This document shows positions 18,401 to 25,020 of a DNA stretch of 64,000 nucleotides, in pieces. Below the pieces are notes generated by a model. That model saw nothing but the letters and a program-made list of their open reading frames with translations, did no database searches and was not told where the DNA came from. The DNA is from G963667145 sp963667145 (GTDB lineage Bacteria; Cloacimonadota; Cloacimonadia; G963667145): positions 372,001 through 436,000 of the forward strand of contig OY762943.1 of assembly GCA_963667145.1 (NCBI GenBank), given 5' to 3'. The number at the start of each line of letters is the position of its first letter. The stretch's first letter is position 1. The position numbers were made by a program, and so were the translations under genes.

Positions 18401-19567
18401 GTCTCCGCCATAGTTATTAGGTTCGTTTTTGCTCCAATTGGAGTAGTAAAAACCTTCGCCGTTTGCCCATTTCCAATCTCCTTCCTTTTCTCCGTCACTT
18501 GCACCCATCCAGCAATTTGGATTGCCATTAGGTGCTAAAACATTGGTATAGACAAGATTTTGTTCTTCTTGAGAAGTCACACTTACCAAATATCCACCTA
18601 CGCTTTCACAATAGGCTTTAGCTTCTTCCCAAGTCATTTTTGTTGGAATATATTTGTAAATATGCTCTGTTGCTTCTTTAATATCTGCTTCTTTGTTCCA
18701 CTCGCAAACAAATGGCAAAAGTCCATATCCTCCATCGCTCCAAGTATTGCCCGAGTTAAAAAACATAAAATCTTGACCACCGCTATTATCAGGTTCACCC
18801 GGATACCACTTAGTATAATCCCACTTTTCTCCACTTACCCATTCCCATTTGTCTTCTTTTTTGTAGTCGCTTGCTCCACCCCAACTTAGAGGGGTGCCGT
18901 TGGGAGCCAAATAATTGTGATATATATATTCTTGCTCTGTTTGAGAAGTCACACAAGCCAAATATCCGCCCATTCTTTCGCAATATGTTTTGGCGGCTGC
19001 CCAAGTCATGGCTTTGGAAATATATTTATAAACATGTTTTGCAGATTCTTTTATGTCAGCTTCGCTATTCCATTCGCATATAAAGTAAAACCTTCCCGCA
19101 TTGCCATCGCCATCAAACCATTTGCCATTGGGAAGTGTAGCCAAATGGTCTTCATCGCCTGTACCTCCGCCATTGTTAGGTTCACCATCTGCCCAGTTAG
19201 TATAAGAGTCCAACTTTGTTCCATCTAACCATTCCCAAATAGCATCATTGTTGGTGTTAATTCCACCTATCCAACATGCAGGGCTACCACCTGGAACAAT
19301 TACACTGTCATAAATATAATTTTGTTCTTCTTGGGAGTTTATACAAGCTAAATATCCACCCATGCTTTCACAATAAGCTTTAGCTTCCTCCCATGATAGT
19401 GGCAGTTTTACCAGCTTATATACATGGGGATTCTGTGCAGTGGTTGATAATTGTACATCATTCGATGTAGCGTCAGGTTTTGCGTGTTCTGTGGTTGGCA
19501 ATGAGCAGGCATAGAAAATAATTACTGCAACTAACACGACTAATACGTTGAATAACTGTTTTTTCAT
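15461..19567 (-). CDS. Lipoprotein with seven C-type lectin domains and C-terminal leucine-rich repeats
   Basis: 1368 aa. An N-terminal hydrophobic segment ends in FYAC, a slightly atypical lipobox (Cys21), followed by a short Thr/Ser-rich linker. Seven C-type lectin-like domains of about 125 aa follow, starting near residues 48, 178, 302, 427, 551, 676 and 801. Each has an early Cys in YCE, the GGYLxxxxSQxEQ segment, and a late Cys in FxCEWN. The carbohydrate/Ca2+ site motif is EPN in domains 1, 3, 6 and 7, EPD in 2 and 4, EPS in 5; the partner WND appears in 3, 5, 6 and 7. After a linker (about 925-995) come roughly sixteen 22-aa leucine-rich repeats with two cysteines in many units, and a short cap. 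Strong ribosome site AAGGAGGAAG. Probable cell-surface glycan/protein recognition or adhesion; ligand unknown. Confidence 0.93.
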   Translation of the reverse strand: MKKQLFNVLVVLVAVIIFYACSLPTTEHAKPDATSNDVQLSTTAQNPHVYKLVKLPLSWEEAKAYCESMGGYLACINSQEEQNYIYDSVIVPGGSPACWIGGINTNNDAIWEWLDGTKLDSYTNWADGEPNNGGGTGDEDHLATLPNGKWFDGDGNAGRFYFICEWNSEADIKESAKHVYKYISKAMTWAAAKTYCERMGGYLACVTSQTEQEYIYHNYLAPNGTPLSWGGASDYKKEDKWEWVSGEKWDYTKWYPGEPDNSGGQDFMFFNSGNTWSDGGYGLLPFVCEWNKEADIKEATEHIYKYIPTKMTWEEAKAYCESVGGYLVSVTSQEEQNLVYTNVLAPNGNPNCWMGASDGEKEGDWKWANGEGFYYSNWSKNEPNNYGGDEDYAFFYSDGSWNDGGKGRLPFICEWNSKEDILNPTGHVYEYIPKAMTWAAAKTYCESRGGYLVSVTTQIEQEYIFENYLVPNGSPLCWGGASDYKNENHWQWVSGEKWEYEKWMKGEPDNSNNQDFMFFNSGNTWSDGAYGLLPFVCEWNSKDDIKEYTDHVYKYISEKMTWAEAKAYCERIGGYLVSVNSSEEQYKIYNNYLIPNGTPECWLGASDEEKENNWKWTSGEDCYYSNWSRGEPSNSAGIENYVSFYPDGSWNDVAEKNLPFICEWNSQAEVKLNPEGHVYKYISEPMTWAAAKSYCESRGGYLASITSQVEQEYIYQNVMVSNGSPECWGGANDYKKEDDWQWVSGEKWKYSNWNFGEPNNSGDGENFMLLYSNGSWNDGGMGILPFICEWNSKDDIKEPTKHIYKYFSTEMTWEEAKAYCEKIGGYLVSVSSQEEQNTIYKDVLVPNGSPLCWMGASDTETEGTWKWASGEDRYYANWSKGEPNNYGGDEDYAFFYSDGTWNDGGNGKLPFICEWNSEKDIDTNTNFHGAEWHLVDGDLGVQRRSNWWDSLEDQWKRAFKYKVLWLSKNTNKPSDEKIKEIFNRKEISLGDFSLSNLSGLKHLTNLTSIWCYNNKLTSLVGLENLTNLTTLWCHNNQLTSLSGIENLTNLTYLHCGNNNQLTSLSGIENLTNLTTLWCHNNQLTSLTGIENCTKLSELDCSHNQLTILTGLENCTNLTYLACYSNQLTSLTELENCTNLYSLYCDGNQLTNLTALENCTNLNKLECYRNQLTSLTGLENCTNLRFLKCHDNQITSLEGIENCTFLRFLYCYSNQLTNLKGLDNCTILDFLQCSDNRLTSLEKLENCTKLRVLDCNANQLTSLTGLENCTNLNTLYCYNNQLTSLVGLEKCTNLNTLYCYNNQLTSLVGLEKCTNLNTLSCSYNKLTSLVGLEKCTNLTWLYCYNNQISSEEVARIKAIFPSCRIYNTN
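15590..15790 (-). repeat. Near-identical 66-base tandem units encoding leucine-rich repeats
   Basis: Three consecutive 22-codon units near the 3' end of the lectin gene are almost identical at DNA level, including silent positions (for example CTAATCCTACTAAGCTGGTG recurs exactly). They encode LTSLVGLEKCTNLNTL-type repeats. The rest of the array (to about 16580) is more diverged. This indicates recent unit duplication and possible copy-number change by slippage or recombination. Confidence 0.85.
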
Positions 19568-19663
19568 TTATTCTTCCTCCTTGTTTTTAATTTCTAAACA
19601 CAAAAAAAAGACCGCCCAACCGCATTGAACTGTCTCTCAAACTACATAAATTTTGTTGACCTG

Positions 19664-19735
19664 TTAAACCACAGGCATCTTTGACTGACTGACTGACTGA
19701 CTGACTGACTGACTGACTATTCTATTCATTTTCAT
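19664..19735 (-). CDS. Possible 23-codon upstream ORF containing the tetranucleotide tract
   Basis: Reads MKMNRI, then three VSQS units made by the GACT tract, then KMPVV and stop. An AAGG lies just before its two alternative ATGs (19735 and 19729). If the tract gained one unit, this frame would stay open to the TAA at 19587-19589, ending just before the ribosome site of the lectin gene; loss of one unit would stop at about 19634. Existence of translation is inference only. Confidence 0.25.
   Translation of the reverse strand: MKMNRIVSQSVSQSVSQSKMPVV
19683..19718. repeat. Tetranucleotide simple-sequence repeat (GACT)9
   Basis: Nine perfect GACT units (AGTC on the lectin-gene strand), 115 bases upstream of the lectin start. 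Tetranucleotide tracts of this size mutate by slipped-strand mispairing and are hallmarks of phase-variable loci in host-associated bacteria. It lies in the probable promoter/leader region and within a short possible upstream ORF. An A8 run (19602-19609) lies between it and the gene. Confidence 0.95.
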
Positions 19736-19769
19736 AAGCCTTAAGAATATGAAGTCAAACAGATGTCAA
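19731..19769 (-). promoter_or_regulatory. Candidate promoter region of the lectin gene
   Basis: Two minus-strand -35-like boxes are present: TTGACA (19764-19769) and TTGACT (19753-19758). TTGACT with a 16-base spacer reaches TATGAA (19731-19736). Transcription would begin next to the GACT tract, placing it in the 5' leader. The -10 match is weak and overlaps the possible upstream ORF start, so this is tentative. Confidence 0.25.
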
Positions 19770-19873
19770 ATACTTTTTATGCTTCTAAGCACAATGCCGT
19801 CTCTCTATATTCTCATCCTCGCGAAAGCGGGGAACCATTCTCCTTTTCGTGCTATCCTTACTAAACCAACTGG

Positions 19874-19893
19874 ATGCCCGTTTACACGGGCAT
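19874..19893. repeat. Short palindrome ATGCCCG-N6-CGGGCAT
   Basis: Same architecture as the ATTCCCG palindromes on the left flank, with compensating T-to-G/A-to-C changes in both arms so that pairing is kept. Near 19813-19845 and 19930-19945, diverged relatives (TCGCGAAAGCGGG-like) occur in the other orientation. Confidence 0.6.
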
Positions 19894-19953
19894 GAGGATT
19901 AGAAAAACAGGAAGCACAAGCACTCCTCATTCTCGCGGAAGCAGGGATTTACA

Positions 19954-20043
19954 AGCCCAAAAAGTGCTTCGCTTGGGGTGGCTACAAATCCATCAAGTTG
20001 AGCCTCGTAAAAATAGAAAACGACTGAAGTCAATTGTTGTGCG
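19954..20043 (+). repeat. Right copy of repeat B
   Basis: Matches 14568-14672 (GGGGTGGCTACAAATCC, AAATAGAAAACGACTGAAG, TTGTGCG), with about 15 bases missing from the palindromic start. On this side B precedes C and A follows, the reverse of the left-side order A-B-C. Confidence 0.7.
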
Positions 20044-20094
20044 TCTGACCACTAAAATAAAGCTAATCTTTGAGACTATATTTTAGTGGTCAGA
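20044..20094. repeat. Perfect 16-base inverted repeat between B and C, right copy
   Basis: TCTGACCACTAAAATA (20044-20059) is the exact reverse complement of TATTTTAGTGGTCAGA (20079-20094), with a 19-base spacer. It occupies the place held by a different hairpin on the left flank (14662-14731). It is not followed by a T run, so it is not a classic terminator. Confidence 0.8.
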
Positions 20095-20148
20095 TGAATT
20101 TACCTTTGGTTCTTTCGCTTTGGTCACACAAAGGGAAAGAACATAAAA
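20095..20148 (+). repeat. Right copy of repeat C
   Basis: Nearly identical to 14772-14825, same orientation, with the GTTCTTT/AAAGAAC hairpin at 20109-20142. Confidence 0.75.
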
Positions 20149-20182
20149 GTGAATTACCTCTTTTGTGAGAAGGAGTTTATGC

Positions 20183-20422
20183 TCATTTTTTTGCCGGGAA
20201 AAAACGAACCAAAAAACCTCCTTTTGTCATAAAATCGCTAAAACAGTGACGTGAGATGAAATAATGCTAACCATGAATAGAAACATCTCCGAGTAAATGA
20301 CTATCACCTGCTTCCCACAATCCACTTTTACACTTTCTCAATTATGCCACTGCCGTTTTACTAAATTATGACAAAAGTCATGCCCAACCTTCCCAAAGTG
20401 TGCTTCGCTTAGGGTAGGGTGG
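20183..20422 (+). repeat. Right copy of repeat A (with start of a further B)
   Basis: Direct-orientation partner of 14372-14610. It ends in the palindromic CCCAACCTTCCCAAAGTGTG...GGGTAGGGTGG start of another B unit. The remaining interval 20423-20633 holds no supportable gene; a 99-codon antisense frame (20338-20637) crosses these repeats and is rejected. Confidence 0.75.
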
Positions 20423-20633
20423 CATTCTTCCGACACAACAAAAGCATAAACATAAACCAATCTCCCAAAGACATGTAAAATCAGAAATAACAAATTATAA
20501 AGATAGTCGTACATCGGAAACGACCCACACTTACTTCTCACAGGTTTCGCGAAGCTGTTTATGCTATTTGTGGCGAAGAAAACCTTTCTCTTGGTTACTT
20601 CTATTTCGGTTACGAAAGAGAAGTGACACCTAA

Positions 20634-21806
20634 TCACATCAAATAAACTCTCTGCACCGAACCAATAGCCAATTTATCCTCATCTATTCTTATCTCCACC
20701 AAACCTTCAATTTCATTCAACGACAACAGATGACCAGAATTAACAAAATTACAGACCTCAACTTTTCCGTTAATTATTCTAACAGGTCTGTACTCTTGCC
20801 TGTCCAAGTCTTTCGTACGCACAAACTCCTTCCCCATGGGCAAATTCAAGACTGAAGGATTCGAGGGCAAACCAAGAAGTCGTTTAATCAATTGGGAGAC
20901 AAACAGATGAAAAACCACAAAACTGGAAACCTGATTGCCAGGCAAAGCAAAATAAGGTTTCCCACAGACTTCAGAAAAAAAAGTGGGTTTCCCCGGCTTA
21001 AACTTCATCTTTTGGAAAATGAATTTTGCCCCCAATTCCTGCAAAGCTCTGGGGATATAATCGAAATCGCCCATGGAAGCACCACCCGAAGAAAGCACCA
21101 AATCACATTCGGAAACCGCTTGTTTGATGGCGTCGACAGTTGCAGGCAAATCATCACTAACCAACCTATATTCCACAGGAATAGCACCCAATTCTCGCAC
21201 CTGAGCCGCCAACATCGGACTGTTGCTGTCAAATTTTTTGCCAATTGCCAAATCACCGAAATCTTCCACCAACTCATCACCAGTCACCAAAATCCCAACT
21301 CTTGGCTTCTTATAAACCTTTATCTCCCTCTTGCCCACAGAAGCCAAAATCCCGATAGTCTGAGAAGCAACTTTCTGACCAGCATGCAAAATTCTCTCGC
21401 CCTTGCTGACGTATTCGCCTTGATAGCAAATGTTGTTCCCCACAGCACCAGTGATTTTCAGCCGATTGCTTTCCACTTCAGCATCTTCCACAGGCACCAC
21501 CATATCGAACTCTTTGGGAACTACCGCTCCAGTCATTATCTTGATGCATTCACCTTCGGAATACTTTCGTCCTAAGTCCTCTCCTGCTTTTTGCACAGCC
21601 ACCACCTCAGGCAAAACATCACTGCTTCTGTAAGCGTAGCCATCTTTCAAAGCCTTGTCATAAGCAGGCTGATCGAACGGCGATGTTACATCTTCAGCCA
21701 AAGTTCTACCCAAACCCTCAGCCAGTGGAACAATCTCATGCGACAACGACGATAATTCGTACTCATCTATCAACTTGAAAGCCAAATCAGGTTCAATAAA
21801 CTTCAT
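20634..21806 (-). CDS. moeA: Molybdopterin molybdenumtransferase MoeA
   Basis: Cytoplasmic enzyme that inserts molybdenum (or tungsten) into adenylylated molybdopterin; 390 aa, normal length. Family segments: PLAEGLGRTLAEDV near the start, the substrate-contact region DKALKDGYAYR, the MoCF-like core VLSSGGASMGDFDYI and KPGKPTFF, ALPGNQVSS. The C-terminal beta domain is present. It is transcribed away from a ModE-like regulator beginning about 140 bases away. Other molybdenum cofactor genes (moaA, moaC, mogA) are not in the window. Confidence 0.94.
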   Translation of the reverse strand: MKFIEPDLAFKLIDEYELSSLSHEIVPLAEGLGRTLAEDVTSPFDQPAYDKALKDGYAYRSSDVLPEVVAVQKAGEDLGRKYSEGECIKIMTGAVVPKEFDMVVPVEDAEVESNRLKITGAVGNNICYQGEYVSKGERILHAGQKVASQTIGILASVGKREIKVYKKPRVGILVTGDELVEDFGDLAIGKKFDSNSPMLAAQVRELGAIPVEYRLVSDDLPATVDAIKQAVSECDLVLSSGGASMGDFDYIPRALQELGAKFIFQKMKFKPGKPTFFSEVCGKPYFALPGNQVSSFVVFHLFVSQLIKRLLGLPSNPSVLNLPMGKEFVRTKDLDRQEYRPVRIINGKVEVCNFVNSGHLLSLNEIEGLVEIRIDEDKLAIGSVQRVYLM

Positions 21807-21902
21807 AAAATAAACTCCTTAACCTCAAAATTTTCAAAATATTAAGTCAATCTCAACTCTCATCAGCAAGATGCCAAGAAGAAAATTAATCTTTAAAAAA
21901 AA

Positions 21903-21931
21903 TTGACAAGGGGACGATGTTTTTTTACGAA
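21903..21931 (+). promoter_or_regulatory. Candidate promoter of the ModE-like gene
   Basis: TTGACA (21903-21908), 17-base spacer, TACGAA (21926-21931). If used, transcription begins after 21935, which excludes the ATG at 21917 and supports the ATG at 21947 as the real start. The -35 is perfect but the -10 is weak. Confidence 0.35.
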
Positions 21932-21946
21932 AATGTCGAGTGTATT

Positions 21947-22324
21947 ATGAATTTTGAAAACGAATTGGAAATAAAATTATTTTTATTAGATAACGAAGGC
22001 AAACGTTTTATGGGCATCGGCATCGTGTGGTTGCTACGAGCTGTAATCGAACACAAATCTCTGAAACAAGCCGCCGAAAGCATGAATCTGTCCTATTCTA
22101 AAGCCAACAAAATGGTGCGTCGCGTGGAATCTGTCACGGGAAAAAAACTGCTTTTCGCCAGCAAAGGCGGTATAGAACGTGGAGGCAGTACGCTCACTCC
22201 GTTTGCCTTGAAATACATCAAAACCTACGAAAAGATGAGCAAATCTATAAAAGAAAATTCCCAAAAATATCTTCAAGAATTTCAAAACGAAATGAGAAAA
22301 TATAGCAACAAAATCTGTAAATAG
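21947..22324 (+). CDS. ModE-like single-domain winged helix regulator
   Basis: 125 aa from this ATG. Contains the LysR-type helix-turn-helix typical of ModE N-termini: GIGIVWLLRAVIEHKSLKQA, then AESMNLSYSKANKMVRRVES. No C-terminal molybdate-binding (MOP) domain follows; the tail is a Lys-rich helix. Such one-domain ModE relatives are often near molybdenum genes, and here it is divergent from moeA, so control of molybdenum cofactor synthesis is a fair inference. An in-frame ATG at 21917 (10 residues longer, GGGG upstream) is the alternative start; homologues begin close to MNFENELEIK. Confidence 0.8.
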   Translation: MNFENELEIKLFLLDNEGKRFMGIGIVWLLRAVIEHKSLKQAAESMNLSYSKANKMVRRVESVTGKKLLFASKGGIERGGSTLTPFALKYIKTYEKMSKSIKENSQKYLQEFQNEMRKYSNKICK

Positions 22325-22333
22325 AAGTTACTT

Positions 22334-23581
22334 CTAAGTTGCCTTGAGACTTTTCCCTATCTCTTTCAACGCCTTGATTCTGTCCAACACAGGCGGATGA
22401 GAATAGCTGATGAAAACCCTCAGTGGAGATGGCGTCAAGTTGCTCAAATTACTCGATGATAAAACCTTTAGAGCAGAAATCAAACTTTCTCCACCGTCAG
22501 TCGTCTTAGCACTAAATTCGTCCGCTTCATATTCGTGTTTGCGAGAAAAATGAGCCGAAAAAACATCAATAATCGTGGACACTGGAGTAAAAATAAGGCT
22601 GAACAAAATCATCCCAATGTAAGTGCTATTCGCATTCACTCCGAAGTCAGCATAAAGATTGGCGTTATTCACAAAAAATGAGAACAAAAACAGCATGAAG
22701 CCTGTAGTCAAAAAGCCTGTGATAAGCCCTTTCTTCACATGCCCTTTCACACAATGTCCAACCTCGTGAGCCAACACAGCCACTATCTCAGGAGTTTTCA
22801 TTTTTTCTATCAGCGTGTCGTATAGGGCTATTCTCTTCGTCTTCCCAAATCCCGTGAAAAAGGCGTTCGCTTTAGTAGAACGCTTCGATCCATCAATGGA
22901 GAACAAGCCCGAAATTTTGAACTTTTGCTTTTGCATATAGTCGGAAATCGCCTCTTTCAGTTCTCCATCTGCCAAAGGAACAAATTTGTTGAACAGAGGC
23001 AAAATCACCACTGGAGCAACGAAACTCAAAAATAGCCCCAAAACTATTATCGCAATCCAAGTGTAAATCCATGCCATATTGCCAAACACATTGAAAATAT
23101 AAACAATTAGCGAAAAAATAAAACAGACCAAAATCAAAGAAATAGCCACTCCTTTAATCTTGTCCAAAACAAAAGTCCCAGCAGAAGTTTTGTTGAAACC
23201 GAATTTGGCTTCCAAAACAAACGTGAAGTAAATGTCGAAAGGCAGACTGAAAATGCTCAAAATAACAATCACAATCCCAATAAACACAGAACCTGAGGCA
23301 ACACTGCCAAATCCAACACTTTTGACAAAATTGTCCAAATGAGAAAAACCATCAAGAGAGAGAAAACCCAAATAAAAAAGCAAAGTTATACTGCTTTTAC
23401 AAATTCCGAACCTGGTTTGAGACTTGGTATATTGCTGACTTTTAGTATATTTTTGCTCATCAAATACATCGGAAAACTCCTCAGGCATCGGCTTATCAAG
23501 GCACTTCAGAGTGGAAATATCGCAAATTAAATCCAAGAGGAAATCTGCAATCAGGAGAATTATAACTAAGCTAAAATACAT
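22334..23581 (-). CDS. M48 family membrane zinc metallopeptidase (Ste24/CAAX protease type)
   Basis: 415 aa integral inner-membrane protease. Multiple hydrophobic helices precede the zinc motif HEVGHCVKGH; the third ligand lies in HEYEADEF. The N-terminal membrane region is of the CAAX-prenyl-protease-1 type rather than the shorter HtpX type. In bacteria such proteins degrade or process membrane proteins; no prenylated substrate is implied. It begins 1 base after the gatB stop and so is likely translated from the same message. Confidence 0.88.
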   Translation of the reverse strand: MYFSLVIILLIADFLLDLICDISTLKCLDKPMPEEFSDVFDEQKYTKSQQYTKSQTRFGICKSSITLLFYLGFLSLDGFSHLDNFVKSVGFGSVASGSVFIGIVIVILSIFSLPFDIYFTFVLEAKFGFNKTSAGTFVLDKIKGVAISLILVCFIFSLIVYIFNVFGNMAWIYTWIAIIVLGLFLSFVAPVVILPLFNKFVPLADGELKEAISDYMQKQKFKISGLFSIDGSKRSTKANAFFTGFGKTKRIALYDTLIEKMKTPEIVAVLAHEVGHCVKGHVKKGLITGFLTTGFMLFLFSFFVNNANLYADFGVNANSTYIGMILFSLIFTPVSTIIDVFSAHFSRKHEYEADEFSAKTTDGGESLISALKVLSSSNLSNLTPSPLRVFISYSHPPVLDRIKALKEIGKSLKAT

Positions 23582-23582
23582 C

Positions 23583-24998
23583 TCAATTCTTCAACATCTT
23601 TGCGAGTAAACTGTTAGCAATTTTGGGATTTACCTGCCCCTTGGAAACTTTCATCAACTGACCAACAAAGAACCCAAACAACTTGTCTTTGCCCGAACGA
23701 TATTGCTGCAATTGCTCAGGATTAGAAGCAAATATTTGCTCTATCATCCGGCTAATAGCTTTCTCATCAGAAATCTGCACAAGCCCCAACTCGCGAACAA
23801 TCTTCTTAGGAGAACGAGGATTTTCCGTGAGTTCGCCAAAAACTTCTTTCGCCATCTTGGAGCTAAGCTCATCAGAAGCAACCAAATCTGCCAACTCCCC
23901 CATCATCTCAGCTGTAACCAAACAATCTTGAATTTCGAGTTCCTCTTTATTCAGAAAAGCTAAAAGCTCAGCTTGTATCAAATTGGAAACCGTCTTTGCG
24001 TCCCCACTCAAACAAGCCTTTTCGTAATAAGTAGCGATATGCTCCGTCTCCGTGAGAACAACGGCATCCTGCATGGTGATGCTGTATTGCTCCACGAACC
24101 TTTTCCGCTTGGCATCTGGCAACTCAACCAACTGCTTTTTCAAACTTTCAATGTGTTCATCAGGAATAGAAATCAGCGGAATATCAGGCTCGTTGAAATA
24201 GCGATAATCACTACTGCCTTCCTTAATTCGCATAATCGACAAATTCATCGTTGCTGGATTTAAGGTCTTGGTCGCTTGCAAAATTCTTTCGCCATTTTTG
24301 AGAGCTTCTTTTTGAATTTCAGTTTCAATTTCTATAGCTTTTTGCACATTTTTAAAAGAATTCAAATTCTTGATTTCCACTTTTGTTCCGAGCTCATCCG
24401 TGTCGCTGATAGAGATGTTTACATCGCACCTGAGGGAACCTTGAGCCATATTTCCGTCGGAAATCCCCAAATAGATGAGTATCTGCTTCAATTTGTGCAA
24501 ATATTCGTAAGCCTCCTCACCCGAATGCATATCAGGCTTGGAAACTATCTCCAAAAGCGGAACGCCAGCTCTATTGTAGTCCAAATAACTGCGACCAGAC
24601 GGCACATAAGACGAATCGTGCATACTTTTTGCAGTATCTTCCTCCATATGAATCCGCTCAATTCCTATCTTTCTTCCGCTATCCAAAGCCAAAAAACCTT
24701 CCGAACAAATCGGCTTGTTACTCTGACTGATTTGATAGCCTTTAGCCAAATCTGGATAAAAATAGTTTTTTCTGGCAAATTGCACTTTGTTATCAATCTT
24801 GCAACCGAGACTAAGCCCGAGAACAATCGCATTGTCTATCAACTTTTTGTTCACTTTGGGCAAGGCACCTGGCATTCCCAAGCAAACTTGGCAAGCGTTT
24901 GAATTTGGCTCACGTCCGAACTCCGTGGAACATCCACAAAAAGCCTTGCTCTTAGTCAATAGCTGAGTATGAACCTCCAAGCCTACTGTAACCGTCAC
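23583..24998 (-). CDS. gatB: Aspartyl/glutamyl-tRNA amidotransferase subunit B
   Basis: 471 aa subunit that activates the mischarged Glu-tRNAGln or Asp-tRNAAsn for amidation. Recognised by TVGLEVHTQL at the start, FYPDLAKGYQISQ, LRCDVNIS and the C-terminal helical YqeY-like tail. The start is GTG: an in-frame TGA lies two codons upstream, no ATG is available, and AAGGTG precedes it. gatA and gatC are not in this window, so the three subunits are dispersed. The barrel-protein gene ends 22 bases upstream. Confidence 0.95.
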   Translation of the reverse strand: MTVTVGLEVHTQLLTKSKAFCGCSTEFGREPNSNACQVCLGMPGALPKVNKKLIDNAIVLGLSLGCKIDNKVQFARKNYFYPDLAKGYQISQSNKPICSEGFLALDSGRKIGIERIHMEEDTAKSMHDSSYVPSGRSYLDYNRAGVPLLEIVSKPDMHSGEEAYEYLHKLKQILIYLGISDGNMAQGSLRCDVNISISDTDELGTKVEIKNLNSFKNVQKAIEIETEIQKEALKNGERILQATKTLNPATMNLSIMRIKEGSSDYRYFNEPDIPLISIPDEHIESLKKQLVELPDAKRKRFVEQYSITMQDAVVLTETEHIATYYEKACLSGDAKTVSNLIQAELLAFLNKEELEIQDCLVTAEMMGELADLVASDELSSKMAKEVFGELTENPRSPKKIVRELGLVQISDEKAISRMIEQIFASNPEQLQQYRSGKDKLFGFFVGQLMKVSKGQVNPKIANSLLAKMLKN

Positions 24999-25020
24999 AG
25001 CTCACACCTTGTGCAAACCA

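Noticed and set aside
15461..19567. Diversity-generating retroelement target (lectin fold variable protein)
   Set aside because: No reverse transcriptase, template repeat or accessory gene is visible in the window, and the lectin domains vary throughout rather than at one adenine-templated 3' site.
14372..20422. Composite transposon carrying the lectin gene
   Set aside because: The flanking modules contain no transposase, no target-site duplication was found, and the modules are permuted direct repeats rather than insertion sequences.
20338..20637. 99-codon minus-strand open frame before moeA
   Set aside because: It spans repeat A/B and the moeA end, with no family resemblance or ribosome site; typical of repeat translation.
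20892..21575. 227-codon plus-strand open frame
   Set aside because: Antisense to the conserved core of moeA; a shadow caused by codon use.
22322..22336. Palindrome TAGAAG-TTA-CTTCTA between the ModE-like and M48 genes as a bidirectional terminator
   Set aside because: Arms are only six bases and no T run follows on either strand.
24276..24902. 208-codon plus-strand open frame
   Set aside because: Antisense to gatB, which is strongly conserved.
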